Of a stretch of DNA of 64,000 nt, positions 32,390 through 41,407 are shown piece by piece. Under the pieces are notes generated by a model, which did not search any database, had not been told where the DNA came from, and was given only the letters and a program-made list of their open reading frames with translations. Position 1 is the first letter of the stretch; every line of letters begins with the position of its first letter. This stretch comes from UBA967 sp044369905 (lineage in GTDB: Bacteria > Verrucomicrobiota > Verrucomicrobiia > Chthoniobacterales > Terrimicrobiaceae): contig JBILWM010000001.1 in assembly GCA_044369905.1 (NCBI GenBank), forward strand, positions 1 to 64,000, in the 5' to 3' direction. The position numbers and the translations under genes were made by a program.

Positions 32390-33222
32390 CAGGCAATGGA
32401 TGGCACAGCCGAGAGAAGGGTCTTCGTGTATTCGTTTTGGGGATCGTTGTAGATCGCTTCGGCGCTCGCGGACTCCACAATTTTTCCATGGTGCATGACA
32501 AGCACATGGTCGCTGATGTGTTCCACCACGGCGAGGTCGTGCGCGATGAAAAGGTAGGCGATGCCAAATTGCTCCTGCAGGTCCTGCAAAAGATTCACGA
32601 TTTGGGCCTGCACGCTCACATCCAGCGCGCTCACCGGTTCGTCGCACACGATGAAGCGGGGCTCGACTGCGAGTGCCCTGGCGATGCCGATGCGCTGGCG
32701 TTGCCCGCCGCTGAACTCGTGCGGATACCGCCGCATCATATCGGCCTTGAGGCCGACCAAGTGCAGGAGATTGGCCACGCGCGAGGCGCGGTCGGAACGG
32801 TTCATTTTCGGAAAATGGATCTCCAGCGCCTCACCCACGATCTCGCCAATCGTGAAGCGCGGGTTCAGCGAGCCGAAGGGATCTTGAAAAATCATCTGCA
32901 TCTCGCGCCGGAGCGGTCGGAATTCCCGTTCCGGCAGCGGCAGGATGTCGCACCCCTTGTAGAGCACGCGGCCCGATGTCGATGAAATGAGCTTGAGAAT
33001 CGTGCGGCCGACAGTGGTTTTTCCGCTGCCGCTCTCGCCGACCAGGCCCACCGTGCATCCAGGCTCGATGGTGAACGAAACATCATCCACTGCCCGGATG
33101 TCGCCGACCTTGCGGCGCATCACGCCTCCCAGCACGGGAAACCATGTTCGTAGATTCTGAACCTCCAGCAAAGGCATGGCGGAAGATGGCACGGGCGGGG
33201 AGGATTTGTCACCTGCCATCAT
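32389..33222 (-). CDS. Oligopeptide/dipeptide ABC transporter ATP-binding protein (OppF/DppF-like)
   Basis: The roughly 277-residue ATPase has Walker A GLVGESGSGKTTVGR near 55-69, the Q-loop in MQMIFQDPFGSLNPR near 109-123, the signature FSGGQRQRIGIARAL near 169-183, Walker B FIVCDEPVSALDVS and switch FIAHDLAVV. The C-terminal YTKTLLSAVPSI matches the oligopeptide-transporter extension. It would power import of peptides across the inner membrane. No permease, second ATPase or binding protein is adjacent, which is unusual for this family. The start is placed at ATG 33222; ATG 33177 is an alternative. It lies between rpmB and rodA and overlaps the latter. Confidence 0.88.
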   Translation of the reverse strand: MMAGDKSSPPVPSSAMPLLEVQNLRTWFPVLGGVMRRKVGDIRAVDDVSFTIEPGCTVGLVGESGSGKTTVGRTILKLISSTSGRVLYKGCDILPLPEREFRPLRREMQMIFQDPFGSLNPRFTIGEIVGEALEIHFPKMNRSDRASRVANLLHLVGLKADMMRRYPHEFSGGQRQRIGIARALAVEPRFIVCDEPVSALDVSVQAQIVNLLQDLQEQFGIAYLFIAHDLAVVEHISDHVLVMHHGKIVESASAEAIYNDPQNEYTKTLLSAVPSIA

Positions 33223-33246
33223 GCAAATTTCGGGAACATGCTTCCG

Positions 33247-33286
33247 AAAAAAAAATCTCTCCGCAAGGGGTGGCCTCACGGAGAGA
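33247..33286 (-). terminator. Rho-independent terminator after rpmB
   Basis: On the minus strand an 8-bp stem (TCTCTCCG / CGGAGAGA) with a 15-base loop is followed directly by nine T residues. It lies 24 bases after the rpmB stop codon and upstream of the OppF-like gene. Confidence 0.85.
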
Positions 33287-33310
33287 AAATTGAAAAACGC
33301 GCGCAGCGGA

Positions 33311-33577
33311 TTATTTGACGAGTCCGGCAGCAGCCAGGGTTTTGTAGGCCCCGTTTTTCGAGAGCGTCTTGAAGGCACGCGCGGTGGCTTTGACGGTCAC
33401 AAATTTTTTGAGTTCGGGAACCCAGACGCGTTTGGTTTTAAGATTCGGCTCGAAGTAGCGAGGAGTCACGGCGGTGACGTGCATGCCGATACCGCCTTTT
33501 TTCTTCGCGAGACCGCGACGATGGATTTTGGATCCGCGAACGGGCTTGGCCCCAGTGATGCTGCACTTTCTAGACAT
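33311..33577 (-). CDS. rpmB: 50S ribosomal protein L28
   Basis: The 88-residue protein has MSRKCSITGAKPVRGSKIHR at the N-terminus, KKKGGIGMHVTAVTPRYFEP, then KTKRVWVPELKKFVTVKATA, as expected for bacterial L28. It is slightly longer than the 78-residue E. coli protein because of a C-terminal AAAGLVK tail. Basic composition is normal. The start is the ATG at 33577 that gives the canonical SRKC sequence. It is followed by a strong terminator, so it is probably transcribed separately from oppF-rodA. Confidence 0.96.
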   Translation of the reverse strand: MSRKCSITGAKPVRGSKIHRRGLAKKKGGIGMHVTAVTPRYFEPNLKTKRVWVPELKKFVTVKATARAFKTLSKNGAYKTLAAAGLVK

Positions 33578-33615
33578 AAGATGGACGACCGAAAGTAGGG
33601 AAACTTTGCGGGGAG

Positions 33616-35910
33616 TCAACACTTTCGTTGAATTTTTTGCGATTTTTCCCGGCGATCAAGATCGCCCTTGGCGCGTTCGAGTCGGAGGGCATTTGCGATG
33701 ACACAAACGGAACTCATGCTCATGGCGGCACCGGCCAGAATGGGACTGAGTAAAAGACCGAAGAACGGATAAAGCGCGCCAGCCGCGATCGGTATGCCGA
33801 GCGCATTATATAAAAAGGCGAAGAAAAGGTTCTGGCGGATGTTCCGCATGGTTTCGCGACCAAGTCGGATCGCCTGGACGATGTCACGGAGGTCGCCTTT
33901 CACGAGGGTGATGCCGGCGCTTTGGATGGCGACATCGGTTCCATTTCCCATCGCAATCCCGACATGCGCCTCGCTGAGCGCAGGGGCGTCGTTGATACCA
34001 TCCCCAGCCATTGCGACGCGTTCCCCGTCGGCGCGAAGTTTTTTGATAAACGCCGCCTTGGAAAGCGGCTCGATGCCCGACTTGAAAGAATCCAGCCCGA
34101 GTTGCCGTGCGACAGCGGCGGCTGTGCGTTCGTTGTCACCCGTGAGCATTGTAATTTTCAGGCCCAGCGCATGGAGATCCGCCAACGCGGCGGCGGTTGT
34201 TGCTTTGATGGGGTCGAAGACGGCGATCAGCCCATAGGCCTTGCCGTCGCCTCCGATAAAGAGAACCGATTTGCCGTCCTCTTGGAGCCTTGCTGCCAGA
34301 GTTTCGAGTTGGTCGAGGCCCCTGATTTTTTCGCTCCGCAAAAACTCCGCCTTGCCGACCACAATCTTGCGGCCCGCAACATCCCCGAGCACGCCGCCTC
34401 CCGCCGCAGCGCGGAAGTTGGTCGTTGGCAAAAGGGGAATATCCTTCGCGCCACGCAAAACCGCATCCGCGAGGGGATGCTCGCTGCCTTGCTCGAGGGA
34501 AGCCGCAAGCTGGAGCAATTCTTTCGCATCCATGCCATCGACGGGAATTATGTCCACAAGCTGGGGGCGTCCCTCGGTGAGGGTGCCGGTTTTATCTACC
34601 ACCAGAGTCATGATTTTTTCCAACTCTTGGAGTGTAGCGGCATCCTTCACCAGCACGCCCTCGCGGGCACCGCGCCCCACGGCCACCATGATGGACATGG
34701 GTGTGGCCAGGCCCAGTGCGCACGGGCAGGCGATCAAGAGAACGGCTACAGCATTCACGATGGCATGGGCGAGCCTCGGCTCGGGGCCGAACAAGCCCCA
34801 CGCGAGAAATGTGACAACCGAAACCGCCAGCACGATTGGAACAAAAACTCCAGCGACTTTGTCGGCAAGACCCTGAATCGGAGCCCGTGTGCGCTGGGCT
34901 TCCGCGACGCTTTGCACAATTCGCCCGAGCAGGGTTTCAGCACCAATTCGCTCGGCGCGCATGACGAATGTTCCAGAGCCATTCAAAGTGCCGGCCGAAA
35001 CCTTGTCGCCCGCGCTTTTTTCTACTGGCACCGACTCGCCAGTGATCATCGACTCATCAATGCTCGAGTTGCCTTCGATCAAGACGCCATCAACAGGCAC
35101 GCTGCCGCCCGGCGTCACGCGCAAGCGGTCGCCCGCTTGGACTTGCGCGAGGGGAATTTCTAAATCTCCGGCATCCGTGAGTTTGCGCGCAACGGGCGGA
35201 GTGAGATTCAGCAAAGCGCGGATTGCGCCGCCTGTTCTGGCCCTTGCTCGCAGCTCGAGCACCTGCCCCAGAAGAACGAGTGCGACAATCACCGTAGCCG
35301 ACTCGAAGTAAACAGGCATCTTCCCGCCATGTCGCAACGCATGGGGGAAAAAATCCGGAACCAGCATGGCCGCTGCGCTCATGAGAAAAGCCGCGCCCAC
35401 TCCGAGTGAAATGAGCGTGAACATATTCCAATGCCCGCTTGAAACAGAGCGCCACCCACGCAGAAAAAACGGGAATCCGCACCAGCAGACCACAGGCACT
35501 GCCAAGAGGAACTGAAGCCAGCGCGAGAGTTCGCTGTCGCCGAAGGCCGCCGTGGCAGGGACGAGGTGTGCCATTGCCAAAAGAAAGACTGGCAGGCCAA
35601 AAAGAACAGACACCACAAAGCGCCGCGTCATATCCACCAACTCCGCATTTCCGGCACTCTCTGCCGTGGCCTCGATTGGCTCGAGCGCCATGCCGCACTT
35701 CGGACAATCGCCAGGATGATCCTGCCGAATCTCAGGGTGCATCGGACAAGTGTGGATAGCATTTTGAGGCGCCGGCTTCGTCTCAGCCGGGGGCTTCAGA
35801 AACTTTTGTCGGCAACGCTCGCAACAAAAGTAAAAGACCTCGCTGCCCCGCTGGCCGCGAAGTCCAGTGGATTCGTCCACCTCCATGCCACAAACCGGAT
35901 CGATTGCCAT
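33616..35910 (-). CDS. Copper-type heavy-metal-translocating P1B ATPase
   Basis: In this roughly 764-residue protein an N-terminal YHS-like metal site (MAIDPVCGMEV, then FYFCCERCRQKFL) and a heavy-metal-binding segment (HTCPMHPEI, GDCPKCGMALEP) precede the eight-helix ATPase core. Core motifs are TGESVPVEK, the membrane metal site CPCALGLATP, the phosphorylation motif DKTGTLTEGRP, and MAGDGINDAPAL. CPC places it among Cu+/Ag+ exporters (CopA/SilP-like), with YHS instead of the usual HMA domains. It moves metal from the cytoplasm to the periplasm. It follows a two-component pair by 45 bases on the same strand, so that pair may control it. The ATG at 35910 is preferred over a codon 30 bases upstream. 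Confidence 0.92.
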   Translation of the reverse strand: MAIDPVCGMEVDESTGLRGQRGSEVFYFCCERCRQKFLKPPAETKPAPQNAIHTCPMHPEIRQDHPGDCPKCGMALEPIEATAESAGNAELVDMTRRFVVSVLFGLPVFLLAMAHLVPATAAFGDSELSRWLQFLLAVPVVCWCGFPFFLRGWRSVSSGHWNMFTLISLGVGAAFLMSAAAMLVPDFFPHALRHGGKMPVYFESATVIVALVLLGQVLELRARARTGGAIRALLNLTPPVARKLTDAGDLEIPLAQVQAGDRLRVTPGGSVPVDGVLIEGNSSIDESMITGESVPVEKSAGDKVSAGTLNGSGTFVMRAERIGAETLLGRIVQSVAEAQRTRAPIQGLADKVAGVFVPIVLAVSVVTFLAWGLFGPEPRLAHAIVNAVAVLLIACPCALGLATPMSIMVAVGRGAREGVLVKDAATLQELEKIMTLVVDKTGTLTEGRPQLVDIIPVDGMDAKELLQLAASLEQGSEHPLADAVLRGAKDIPLLPTTNFRAAAGGGVLGDVAGRKIVVGKAEFLRSEKIRGLDQLETLAARLQEDGKSVLFIGGDGKAYGLIAVFDPIKATTAAALADLHALGLKITMLTGDNERTAAAVARQLGLDSFKSGIEPLSKAAFIKKLRADGERVAMAGDGINDAPALSEAHVGIAMGNGTDVAIQSAGITLVKGDLRDIVQAIRLGRETMRNIRQNLFFAFLYNALGIPIAAGALYPFFGLLLSPILAGAAMSMSSVCVIANALRLERAKGDLDRREKSQKIQRKC

Positions 35911-35955
35911 TTCAGGAATGCTTGGTGATCCTCCCTGCAAAAGCGAGACTGAGCT

Positions 35956-36363
35956 TCAGTGCTGGAGCATGGCGCGATCCGCAAGTTCCGCCTCGCGCTT
36001 CTGAAGCGAAGCTTCAACGGCTTTTTGAAGCTCTTTTCGAGTGAATGGTTTCAGGATGTATTCGAATGGCCCCGCAAAAACCGAGCGCTTCATGGTTTTT
36101 TCATCCGCATGCGCCGTGAGAAAAACAACGGGCGCACCGGTTCTGCCTCGAATGGCCACGGCAGCGGTGATCCCGTCTAACACGCCTTTCAAAGTGATGT
36201 CCATGAAGACGACATCCGGCTGCAATTCGCCTGCGGCGCGAACGACATCTTCGGCGGTGTCCGTGATTCCCACCACTTCGTAGCCGAGCGAGACGAGTTC
36301 GCTCTTCAAGGCCGCGGCGGTGATCGCCTCGTCCTCGGCGATTAAAATGCGTGTCGGTTCCAT
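35956..36363 (-). CDS. Single-domain response regulator
   Basis: The 135-residue CheY-like receiver domain has acidic pocket residues in LIAEDEAI (10-12), phospho-acceptor Asp55 in VVFMDITLKG, Thr83 in FLTAHAD and Lys105 in YILKPF. There is only a short C-terminal tail and no DNA-binding domain. It must act through protein contacts or in a phosphorelay. It begins one base after the histidine kinase stop, so the two are a cognate pair. It resembles receiver proteins paired with HisKA_2 kinases. The downstream neighbour is the metal ATPase. Confidence 0.9.
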   Translation of the reverse strand: MEPTRILIAEDEAITAAALKSELVSLGYEVVGITDTAEDVVRAAGELQPDVVFMDITLKGVLDGITAAVAIRGRTGAPVVFLTAHADEKTMKRSVFAGPFEYILKPFTRKELQKAVEASLQKREAELADRAMLQH

Positions 36364-36364
36364 A

Positions 36365-37723
36365 TTAGGAATTTCGACCCGCCGGCTCCGTTTTCAAGGT
36401 GGGCTCAAGGGAAAACCCCACCGACACGCATGTTCCTCCTTCGGGGTTGTTCGAAATCACAGCCTCGCCGCGAATTTGCTTTGCGAGTGCATGCGCGAGA
36501 TTCATTCCCATGCGGCCGCTTTTGACACTCTCGAAATTGGGCGGCAGGCCGATGCCATTGTCACTGATGACGAGGGTGTTTTTGTCGCCACTATGAAGCT
36601 CTACGCGAATGACACCCGTCTTGCGTCCCGCGAACGCATGCTTGAGCGAATTCAAAAGCAGTTCGGTGGCAAGCAGGCCTAGCACTTGCGAGGTGTCGAC
36701 ATCGAGGACGAGCGGATCGATCTGCTTCTTCAACGAGAGCTGGCATCCGGCCGGAGAGTGCGAATGCAGAAGCGTCTCGGCGATTTCGGAGAGATTCCTT
36801 CCAAACTCGATGCGCTGAAGGTTTCCCGAGGTGTAGAGTTGCTCGTGCAGGCGGGCCATGAATTGAATTCGCTCCCGGCACTCGGCAAAAATCTCGGCCG
36901 CTTCGGCGTCCTTCAATTTGGAGGCCTGCAGCAGGAGGATGCTGGAAATGATTTGGAGATTGTTCTTCACCCGGTGGTGGATCTCTTTCAAAAGGTTTTC
37001 CTTCTCCTCCAAACTGGCCCGGCTTTTTTCCTCGGCTTCGCGATGGCGGTAGAGACCGCGCACAATCACGGTCAGAGCCAGCGTGGCAATCGCGACTGCC
37101 AACACACCACTCGCCACCATGGCATGCATGAGCTGCTCGGCTTCGTTCTTCCGCTCCAGAATCCGCGCCTGAAGGATTTGATGCTGCTCGGCCACGAACT
37201 CCTGAAATGCTGCCGTGATCTGCTGCATGACGATGTCGCCCCTGCGATGGATCGGATTCTGGCCGCCGGAACCGGTTTCATAGGCCATGTGGGACTCGTT
37301 CAAGAGTTCCAACCAACGACGAATCAAGTCCCCGATCCGGTCCAGCGCGCGGAGGGTTTGGTCATCACCCGCAGCCGTTCCGAGCAGATTTTCAAAACGC
37401 TCGTCCATGATTGTGGACGACTTTTTCAGATATTCGTCACGCTTCGCGGAGTTGCCTGTGATGACATAGCTGCGGAGCGCGGACTCGGCTTCGCGGAGTT
37501 CAAGTTGCACCTCCTTCGCGAGATCCAGTTGGCTGTGTTTCCTGTCAACCCAGACGATCGAATCGAGCAGGTTCCGGCTCGTTACATGGGAGAACCAACT
37601 GTCCGCCGCAAACAGGAGCATCATCACGGCAAAAGCAGTCGCAGCAACGGCCTCAAGACGCTTTTTTGGAATTCTGTAAACAAACTCTCTCATTCGGTGG
37701 TGTTTCAACACAACATCCGCCAT
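36365..37723 (-). CDS. Membrane sensor histidine kinase, HisKA_2 type
   Basis: The roughly 452-residue protein has a first membrane helix near 25-42 (AATAFAVMMLLFAA), a periplasmic region of about 150 residues resembling CHASE3, a second helix near 200-223 (VLAVAIATLALTVIVRGLY) and a cytoplasmic kinase. The dimerisation/phospho-acceptor block KEIHHRVKNNLQIISSILLL carries the phospho-accepting His, near 249. The ATPase has ELLLNSLKHAFAGRKTG (N-box), ISDNGIGLPPN (G1) and a final NNPEGGTCVSVGF. The signal is unknown. The receiver protein immediately downstream is the probable partner. The start is ATG 37723; ATG 37693 is possible. Confidence 0.9.
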   Translation of the reverse strand: MADVVLKHHRMREFVYRIPKKRLEAVAATAFAVMMLLFAADSWFSHVTSRNLLDSIVWVDRKHSQLDLAKEVQLELREAESALRSYVITGNSAKRDEYLKKSSTIMDERFENLLGTAAGDDQTLRALDRIGDLIRRWLELLNESHMAYETGSGGQNPIHRRGDIVMQQITAAFQEFVAEQHQILQARILERKNEAEQLMHAMVASGVLAVAIATLALTVIVRGLYRHREAEEKSRASLEEKENLLKEIHHRVKNNLQIISSILLLQASKLKDAEAAEIFAECRERIQFMARLHEQLYTSGNLQRIEFGRNLSEIAETLLHSHSPAGCQLSLKKQIDPLVLDVDTSQVLGLLATELLLNSLKHAFAGRKTGVIRVELHSGDKNTLVISDNGIGLPPNFESVKSGRMGMNLAHALAKQIRGEAVISNNPEGGTCVSVGFSLEPTLKTEPAGRNS

Positions 37724-37840
37724 GCCGGAGCGTTGGCAAATCCACTGCGGCTCCGCAGGCAATAGGGAACGATATGTTTACAATTGTTTTGTTGAATCCG
37801 GTCGGCATGTGAACACCTTGCAAACTCGAAAATCGAACCC

Positions 37841-38596
37841 ATGAAAAAATTACGCCCAAGTGGCGGTTACCGTGACACCGCGAGCTTTCAAACAACGACG
37901 ATCATCTACGATGCGACGGTGTGGTTCTGCGAAAAGTTTCTGGATGCCCGCTCGCGCACTGTGGACCAGATGATCCAAGCCGCCCGCAGCGGCCGCCAAA
38001 ACATCGCCGAAGGCAGTCGGGCTTCGGCGACATCATCGCAGACCGAGCTGCGCTTGGTGAATGTCGCCCGCTCCAGCTTGGACGAGCTTCTGCTGGACTA
38101 CGAAGACTACCTGCGCCAACGGCGACTCCCGCAATGGGATCCCGACAGCAAGGAAGCCAGCGCCGTGCGGCGTGTCCCGCAGGAGTTCCGAAAAGATCGC
38201 TCGGATCAGGCGGATCTGACCGATCTCAACGACGAGCAGCGCTTTGCGCTCTATGCACGCTGGCTCGAAAGCAACGACCCGGCGATCCGCGCGAATGCAC
38301 TCATCTGCCTGATCAACCAGGCGAACTTCCTCCTCGACCGCCAAATCGCCGCGCTCGAAAAGGTCTTTGTGGAAGACGGCGGCTACTCCGAGCAACTTGC
38401 GACAGCAAGGCTTGCTCACCGCAAAAAGCAAGATCTGTCGGATTCGCCTGATCGGACTGATCCGACCGATCTTCCCAAGTGCCCCCAGTGCAGTTCGCTC
38501 ATGGCCCTTCGCACCGCAAAAAGCGGCAAGAATGCCGGGCAGCAATTTTGGGGCTGCACGAAATATCCCGACTGCAAAGGCACTCAGCCTGTCTAA
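37841..38596 (+). CDS. Four-helix-bundle protein with D-x-x repeats and a C-terminal zinc ribbon
   Basis: In this 251-residue protein, residues 1-110 resemble the four-helix-bundle family linked to 23S rRNA intervening sequences (VWFCEKFLDARSRTVDQMIQ, ARSGRQNIAEGSRA, ELRLVNVARSSLDELLLDYE). Residues 119-130 and 198-212 are runs of D-x-x tripeptides coded by 9-nt GATC repeats. Residues 216-248 form a topoisomerase I-type zinc ribbon (CPQCSSL, then FWGCTKYPDCKG) with four cysteines. The function is unknown; a nucleic-acid-binding role is plausible from the ribbon. It stands alone between divergent and convergent genes. A hairpin covers its stop codon. Confidence 0.8.
   Translation: MKKLRPSGGYRDTASFQTTTIIYDATVWFCEKFLDARSRTVDQMIQAARSGRQNIAEGSRASATSSQTELRLVNVARSSLDELLLDYEDYLRQRRLPQWDPDSKEASAVRRVPQEFRKDRSDQADLTDLNDEQRFALYARWLESNDPAIRANALICLINQANFLLDRQIAALEKVFVEDGGYSEQLATARLAHRKKQDLSDSPDRTDPTDLPKCPQCSSLMALRTAKSGKNAGQQFWGCTKYPDCKGTQPV
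38195..38230 (+). repeat. Four 9-nt GATC-type tandem repeats
   Basis: Units GATCGCTCG, GATCAGGCG, GATCTGACC and GATCTCAAC follow each other in frame and encode DRS-DQA-DLT-DLN. The GATC core is constant and the last five bases vary. Confidence 0.8.
38432..38476 (+). repeat. Five 9-nt GATC-type tandem repeats
   Basis: Units GATCTGTCG, GATTCGCCT, GATCGGACT, GATCCGACC and GATCTTCCC encode DLS-DSP-DRT-DPT-DLP. This second array lies directly before the zinc ribbon of the same gene. Confidence 0.8.
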
Positions 38597-38606
38597 GCAG
38601 GCTCAG
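38583..38606. terminator. Hairpin spanning two convergent stop codons
   Basis: CTCAGCCTG at 38583-38591 pairs with CAGGCTCAG at 38598-38606 with one mismatch and a 6-base loop. It contains the stop of the four-helix-bundle gene and reaches that of gcvP. No U-tract follows on either strand. Confidence 0.45.
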
Positions 38607-41383
38607 CTTTCGAGGAGTGGCGGACAGCTGCAGAACACATGGCGGTCGCCGTGGACATTGTCGATGCGGGCGACGGTCGGCCAGAATTTGTGCTGGCGCA
38701 GCCATGGCGCGGGCCAGGCGGCTTGTGAGCGCGGATACGGGCGCGTCCACTCATCGCTGGTGACGCATGCGGCTGTGTGCGGGGCGTTTTTGAGTGGGTT
38801 GTTGGCGCGGTCGAGCTTGCCGGATTCGATGGCGACAAGTTCGGCGTGGATCGTAAGCATGGCGTCGCAGAAGCGGTCGAGTTCCGCCATGGACTCGCTC
38901 TCGGTGGGCTCGACCATGAGGGTTCCGGCGACAGGCCAGCTCATGGTTGGAGCATGGAATCCAAAATCCATGAGTCGCTTGGCGACATCTTCGACTTCGA
39001 TGCCGGCGCGTTGTTTCCATTCGCGCAGATCTAGGATGCACTCGTGCGCGACGCGACCGGATTTGCCTTTGTAAAGGATCGGGAAATGCCCGCCCAGTCG
39101 TGCGGCGATGTAGTTTGCGTTGAGAATCGAGACGGCCGTGGCATCGCGGAGGGCGCGGGGGCCCATCATGGCGATATACATCCAGGAAATGACCAGAATG
39201 CTCGCGCTGCCGAGATTCGACTGCGACACGGGGCCAACAGCGTTTCCTTTTTTCAGCGGATCGCCAGGTAGGAAGGGCGCGAGGTGCTTGGCGACGCCGA
39301 TGGGACCTACGCCGGGACCACCGCCTCCATGAGGAATGCAGAAGGTTTTGTGGAGATTCAGGTGGCAGACATCGGCTCCGAAATCACCCGGGCGGCACAA
39401 TCCGACCTGTGCGTTCATGTTGGCGCCGTCCATGTAAACTTCGCCACCGGCGGAGTGGATCATTTCGCAAATGTCGCGGATGCCCTCCTCGAACACGCCA
39501 TGAGTCGAGGGATAGGTCACCATGACCGCAGCGAGGTTATCGCGGTGGAGATCTGCTTTGGCGCGGAGGTCGGTGAGATCGATGTTGCCGCTGGCGTCAC
39601 AGGCGACGGGGACGACTTGCATTCCAACCATGACGGCACTGGCGGGGTTGGTGCCGTGCGCGGAGGTCGGGATGAGGCAAACCGTGCGGTGTGCATCGCC
39701 GCGCGAGAGGTGGTAGGCCCGGATGGCGAGGAGGCCGGCGTATTCGCCCTGCGAGCCGGCGTTCGGTTGGAGCGAAACGGCGGCGAATCCTGTGATCTCG
39801 GCTAGCCAATCTTCAAGCTGGCGGGCCATTTTTTGGTAGCCGAGCGATTGATCGGCGGGCGCGCAGGGATGTAGGGCGGAGACGGAATCCCATGTCACTG
39901 GCAGCATCTCGGAAGTCGCATTGAGCTTCATCGTGCATGATCCGAGAGGGATCATCGATGTGGTGAGCGAGAGGTCTTTCGCCTCCAAGCGCCGGATGTA
40001 GCGTAGCATTTCGCTTTCCGTGTGATGGGTGTTGAAAACCGGGTGCGTGAGGAACGGCGAAGTGCGGCGGGGTGTTTCGGCGGAGGATTCCACACAGGCG
40101 GCTCCGAAAATTTTCAGGAGCGGCTCGATGCTGGCCGTGGTTTCGTCGAGCGAGATGGCGACCGTGGATTCATTGAGAAGGCGGAGATTGATTCCCTCGC
40201 TTGCCGCTCGGGCGACAAGTGCGGAAGCGGATTCGTTTTTAGGCGTTACGCTGACCGTGTCGAAGAACGCGGCGTGATGCACGGTGTGGCCCGCTTTTTT
40301 GAGCGACTCGGCGAGGTTCGCTGCATGGCGATGCACGCGCCCGGCGATGGCGCGGAGTCCCTCGGGGCCATGGTAAACGGCATACATCGAGGCCATCACA
40401 GCGAGTAAAACCTGGGCTGTGCAGATGTTGCTGGTCGCCTTGTCGCGACGGATGTGCTGCTCGCGGGTCTGGAGCGTGAGGCGCAAGGCGGGATTGCCGG
40501 CGGCATCTTTTGAAACGCCCACGAGACGGCCGGGAAGGCGGCGCTTGTGTTCGTCGCGCGTGGCCAGGAAGGCCGCATGCGGACCTCCAAATCCGGGAGC
40601 CACACCGAAGCGTTGGCTCGATCCGATCACGACATCCGCGCCGCATTCGCCGGGCGGCTTGAGGAGCGTGAGCGCGAGCAGATCAGTGGCAACTATCGCC
40701 AGTGCACCCGATGCGTGGGTGCGGGCTGTGAGTTTTTCCAGATCACAGATCGATCCGTCGGTGGCGGGGTATTGGAAGAGGGCGGCAAAAACAGGCTCTT
40801 GTGGGCCCTGCTCTGCGGAACCAGTCAGAATCCTGATGCCAAGGGGCTCTGCACGGGTTTGCAGAACGGCGAGAGTTTGCGGATGGACATGGTCTGCCAC
40901 GAAGATCGCGTCACCACCCTTGATATCTTGGCACAGCGCCATCGCCTCTGCGGCGGCGGTGGATTCGTCGAGCAGAGAGGCGTTGGAAATCTGCATCCCG
41001 GTGAGGTCGCAAACCATCGTTTGGAAATTCAGGAGCGCCTCGAGGCGGCCTTGTGCGATCTCAGCCTGATACGGCGTGTAGGCGGTATACCAACCGGGAT
41101 TTTCAAGAATATTTCGACGAATGACCGCAGGCGTGTGCGTGCCGTAGATGCCCATGCCGATGTGGTTCGTAGCGATTTTGTTCTCCGCCATGATCGCCTT
41201 CAGTTCAGCCAAAGCTTCCTCCTCCGAGCGGGCGGCAGGGAGGTTCAAATCACGCTGCAAGCGGATCGCCGAAGGCACGGTCTCATCGATCAGCGCATCC
41301 GGCGACGGCGCGCCGATCGCGGCGCACATGGTTTCGATTTCAGTGGATGAGGGGCCGATATGGCGGTTGGCGAATGCAGTCAT
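38603..41383 (-). CDS. gcvP: Glycine dehydrogenase (decarboxylating), P-protein
   Basis: The 926-residue single-chain P-protein decarboxylates glycine with PLP and passes the aminomethyl group to lipoyl GcvH. The N-terminal half has FANRHIGPS, TNHIGMGIYGTHTPAVIRRN near 72-91 and NPGWYTAYTPYQAEIAQGRL. The C-terminal half carries the PLP-lysine motif NLHKTFCIPHGGGGPGVGP near 675-693. Length is close to the usual 950 residues, so the two subunits are fused in one chain. It is the last gene of the gcv cluster, separated from gcvH by a two-gene nucleotidyltransferase cassette. No glycine riboswitch is seen upstream. Confidence 0.95.
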   Translation of the reverse strand: MTAFANRHIGPSSTEIETMCAAIGAPSPDALIDETVPSAIRLQRDLNLPAARSEEEALAELKAIMAENKIATNHIGMGIYGTHTPAVIRRNILENPGWYTAYTPYQAEIAQGRLEALLNFQTMVCDLTGMQISNASLLDESTAAAEAMALCQDIKGGDAIFVADHVHPQTLAVLQTRAEPLGIRILTGSAEQGPQEPVFAALFQYPATDGSICDLEKLTARTHASGALAIVATDLLALTLLKPPGECGADVVIGSSQRFGVAPGFGGPHAAFLATRDEHKRRLPGRLVGVSKDAAGNPALRLTLQTREQHIRRDKATSNICTAQVLLAVMASMYAVYHGPEGLRAIAGRVHRHAANLAESLKKAGHTVHHAAFFDTVSVTPKNESASALVARAASEGINLRLLNESTVAISLDETTASIEPLLKIFGAACVESSAETPRRTSPFLTHPVFNTHHTESEMLRYIRRLEAKDLSLTTSMIPLGSCTMKLNATSEMLPVTWDSVSALHPCAPADQSLGYQKMARQLEDWLAEITGFAAVSLQPNAGSQGEYAGLLAIRAYHLSRGDAHRTVCLIPTSAHGTNPASAVMVGMQVVPVACDASGNIDLTDLRAKADLHRDNLAAVMVTYPSTHGVFEEGIRDICEMIHSAGGEVYMDGANMNAQVGLCRPGDFGADVCHLNLHKTFCIPHGGGGPGVGPIGVAKHLAPFLPGDPLKKGNAVGPVSQSNLGSASILVISWMYIAMMGPRALRDATAVSILNANYIAARLGGHFPILYKGKSGRVAHECILDLREWKQRAGIEVEDVAKRLMDFGFHAPTMSWPVAGTLMVEPTESESMAELDRFCDAMLTIHAELVAIESGKLDRANNPLKNAPHTAACVTSDEWTRPYPRSQAAWPAPWLRQHKFWPTVARIDNVHGDRHVFCSCPPLLES

Positions 41384-41407
41384 TTGAAAAAGAGTAACGA
41401 TTGGCGA

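Noticed and set aside
30276..37765. Long plus-strand open frames opposite galE, the P1B ATPase and the histidine kinase
   Set aside because: These are antisense shadows with no recognisable domains or sensible starts.
37763..37840. ACAATTGT palindrome and TTTACA in the spacer between the kinase and four-helix-bundle genes
   Set aside because: An 8-bp palindrome and a lone hexamer without a convincing -10 partner are expected by chance in an AT-rich spacer.
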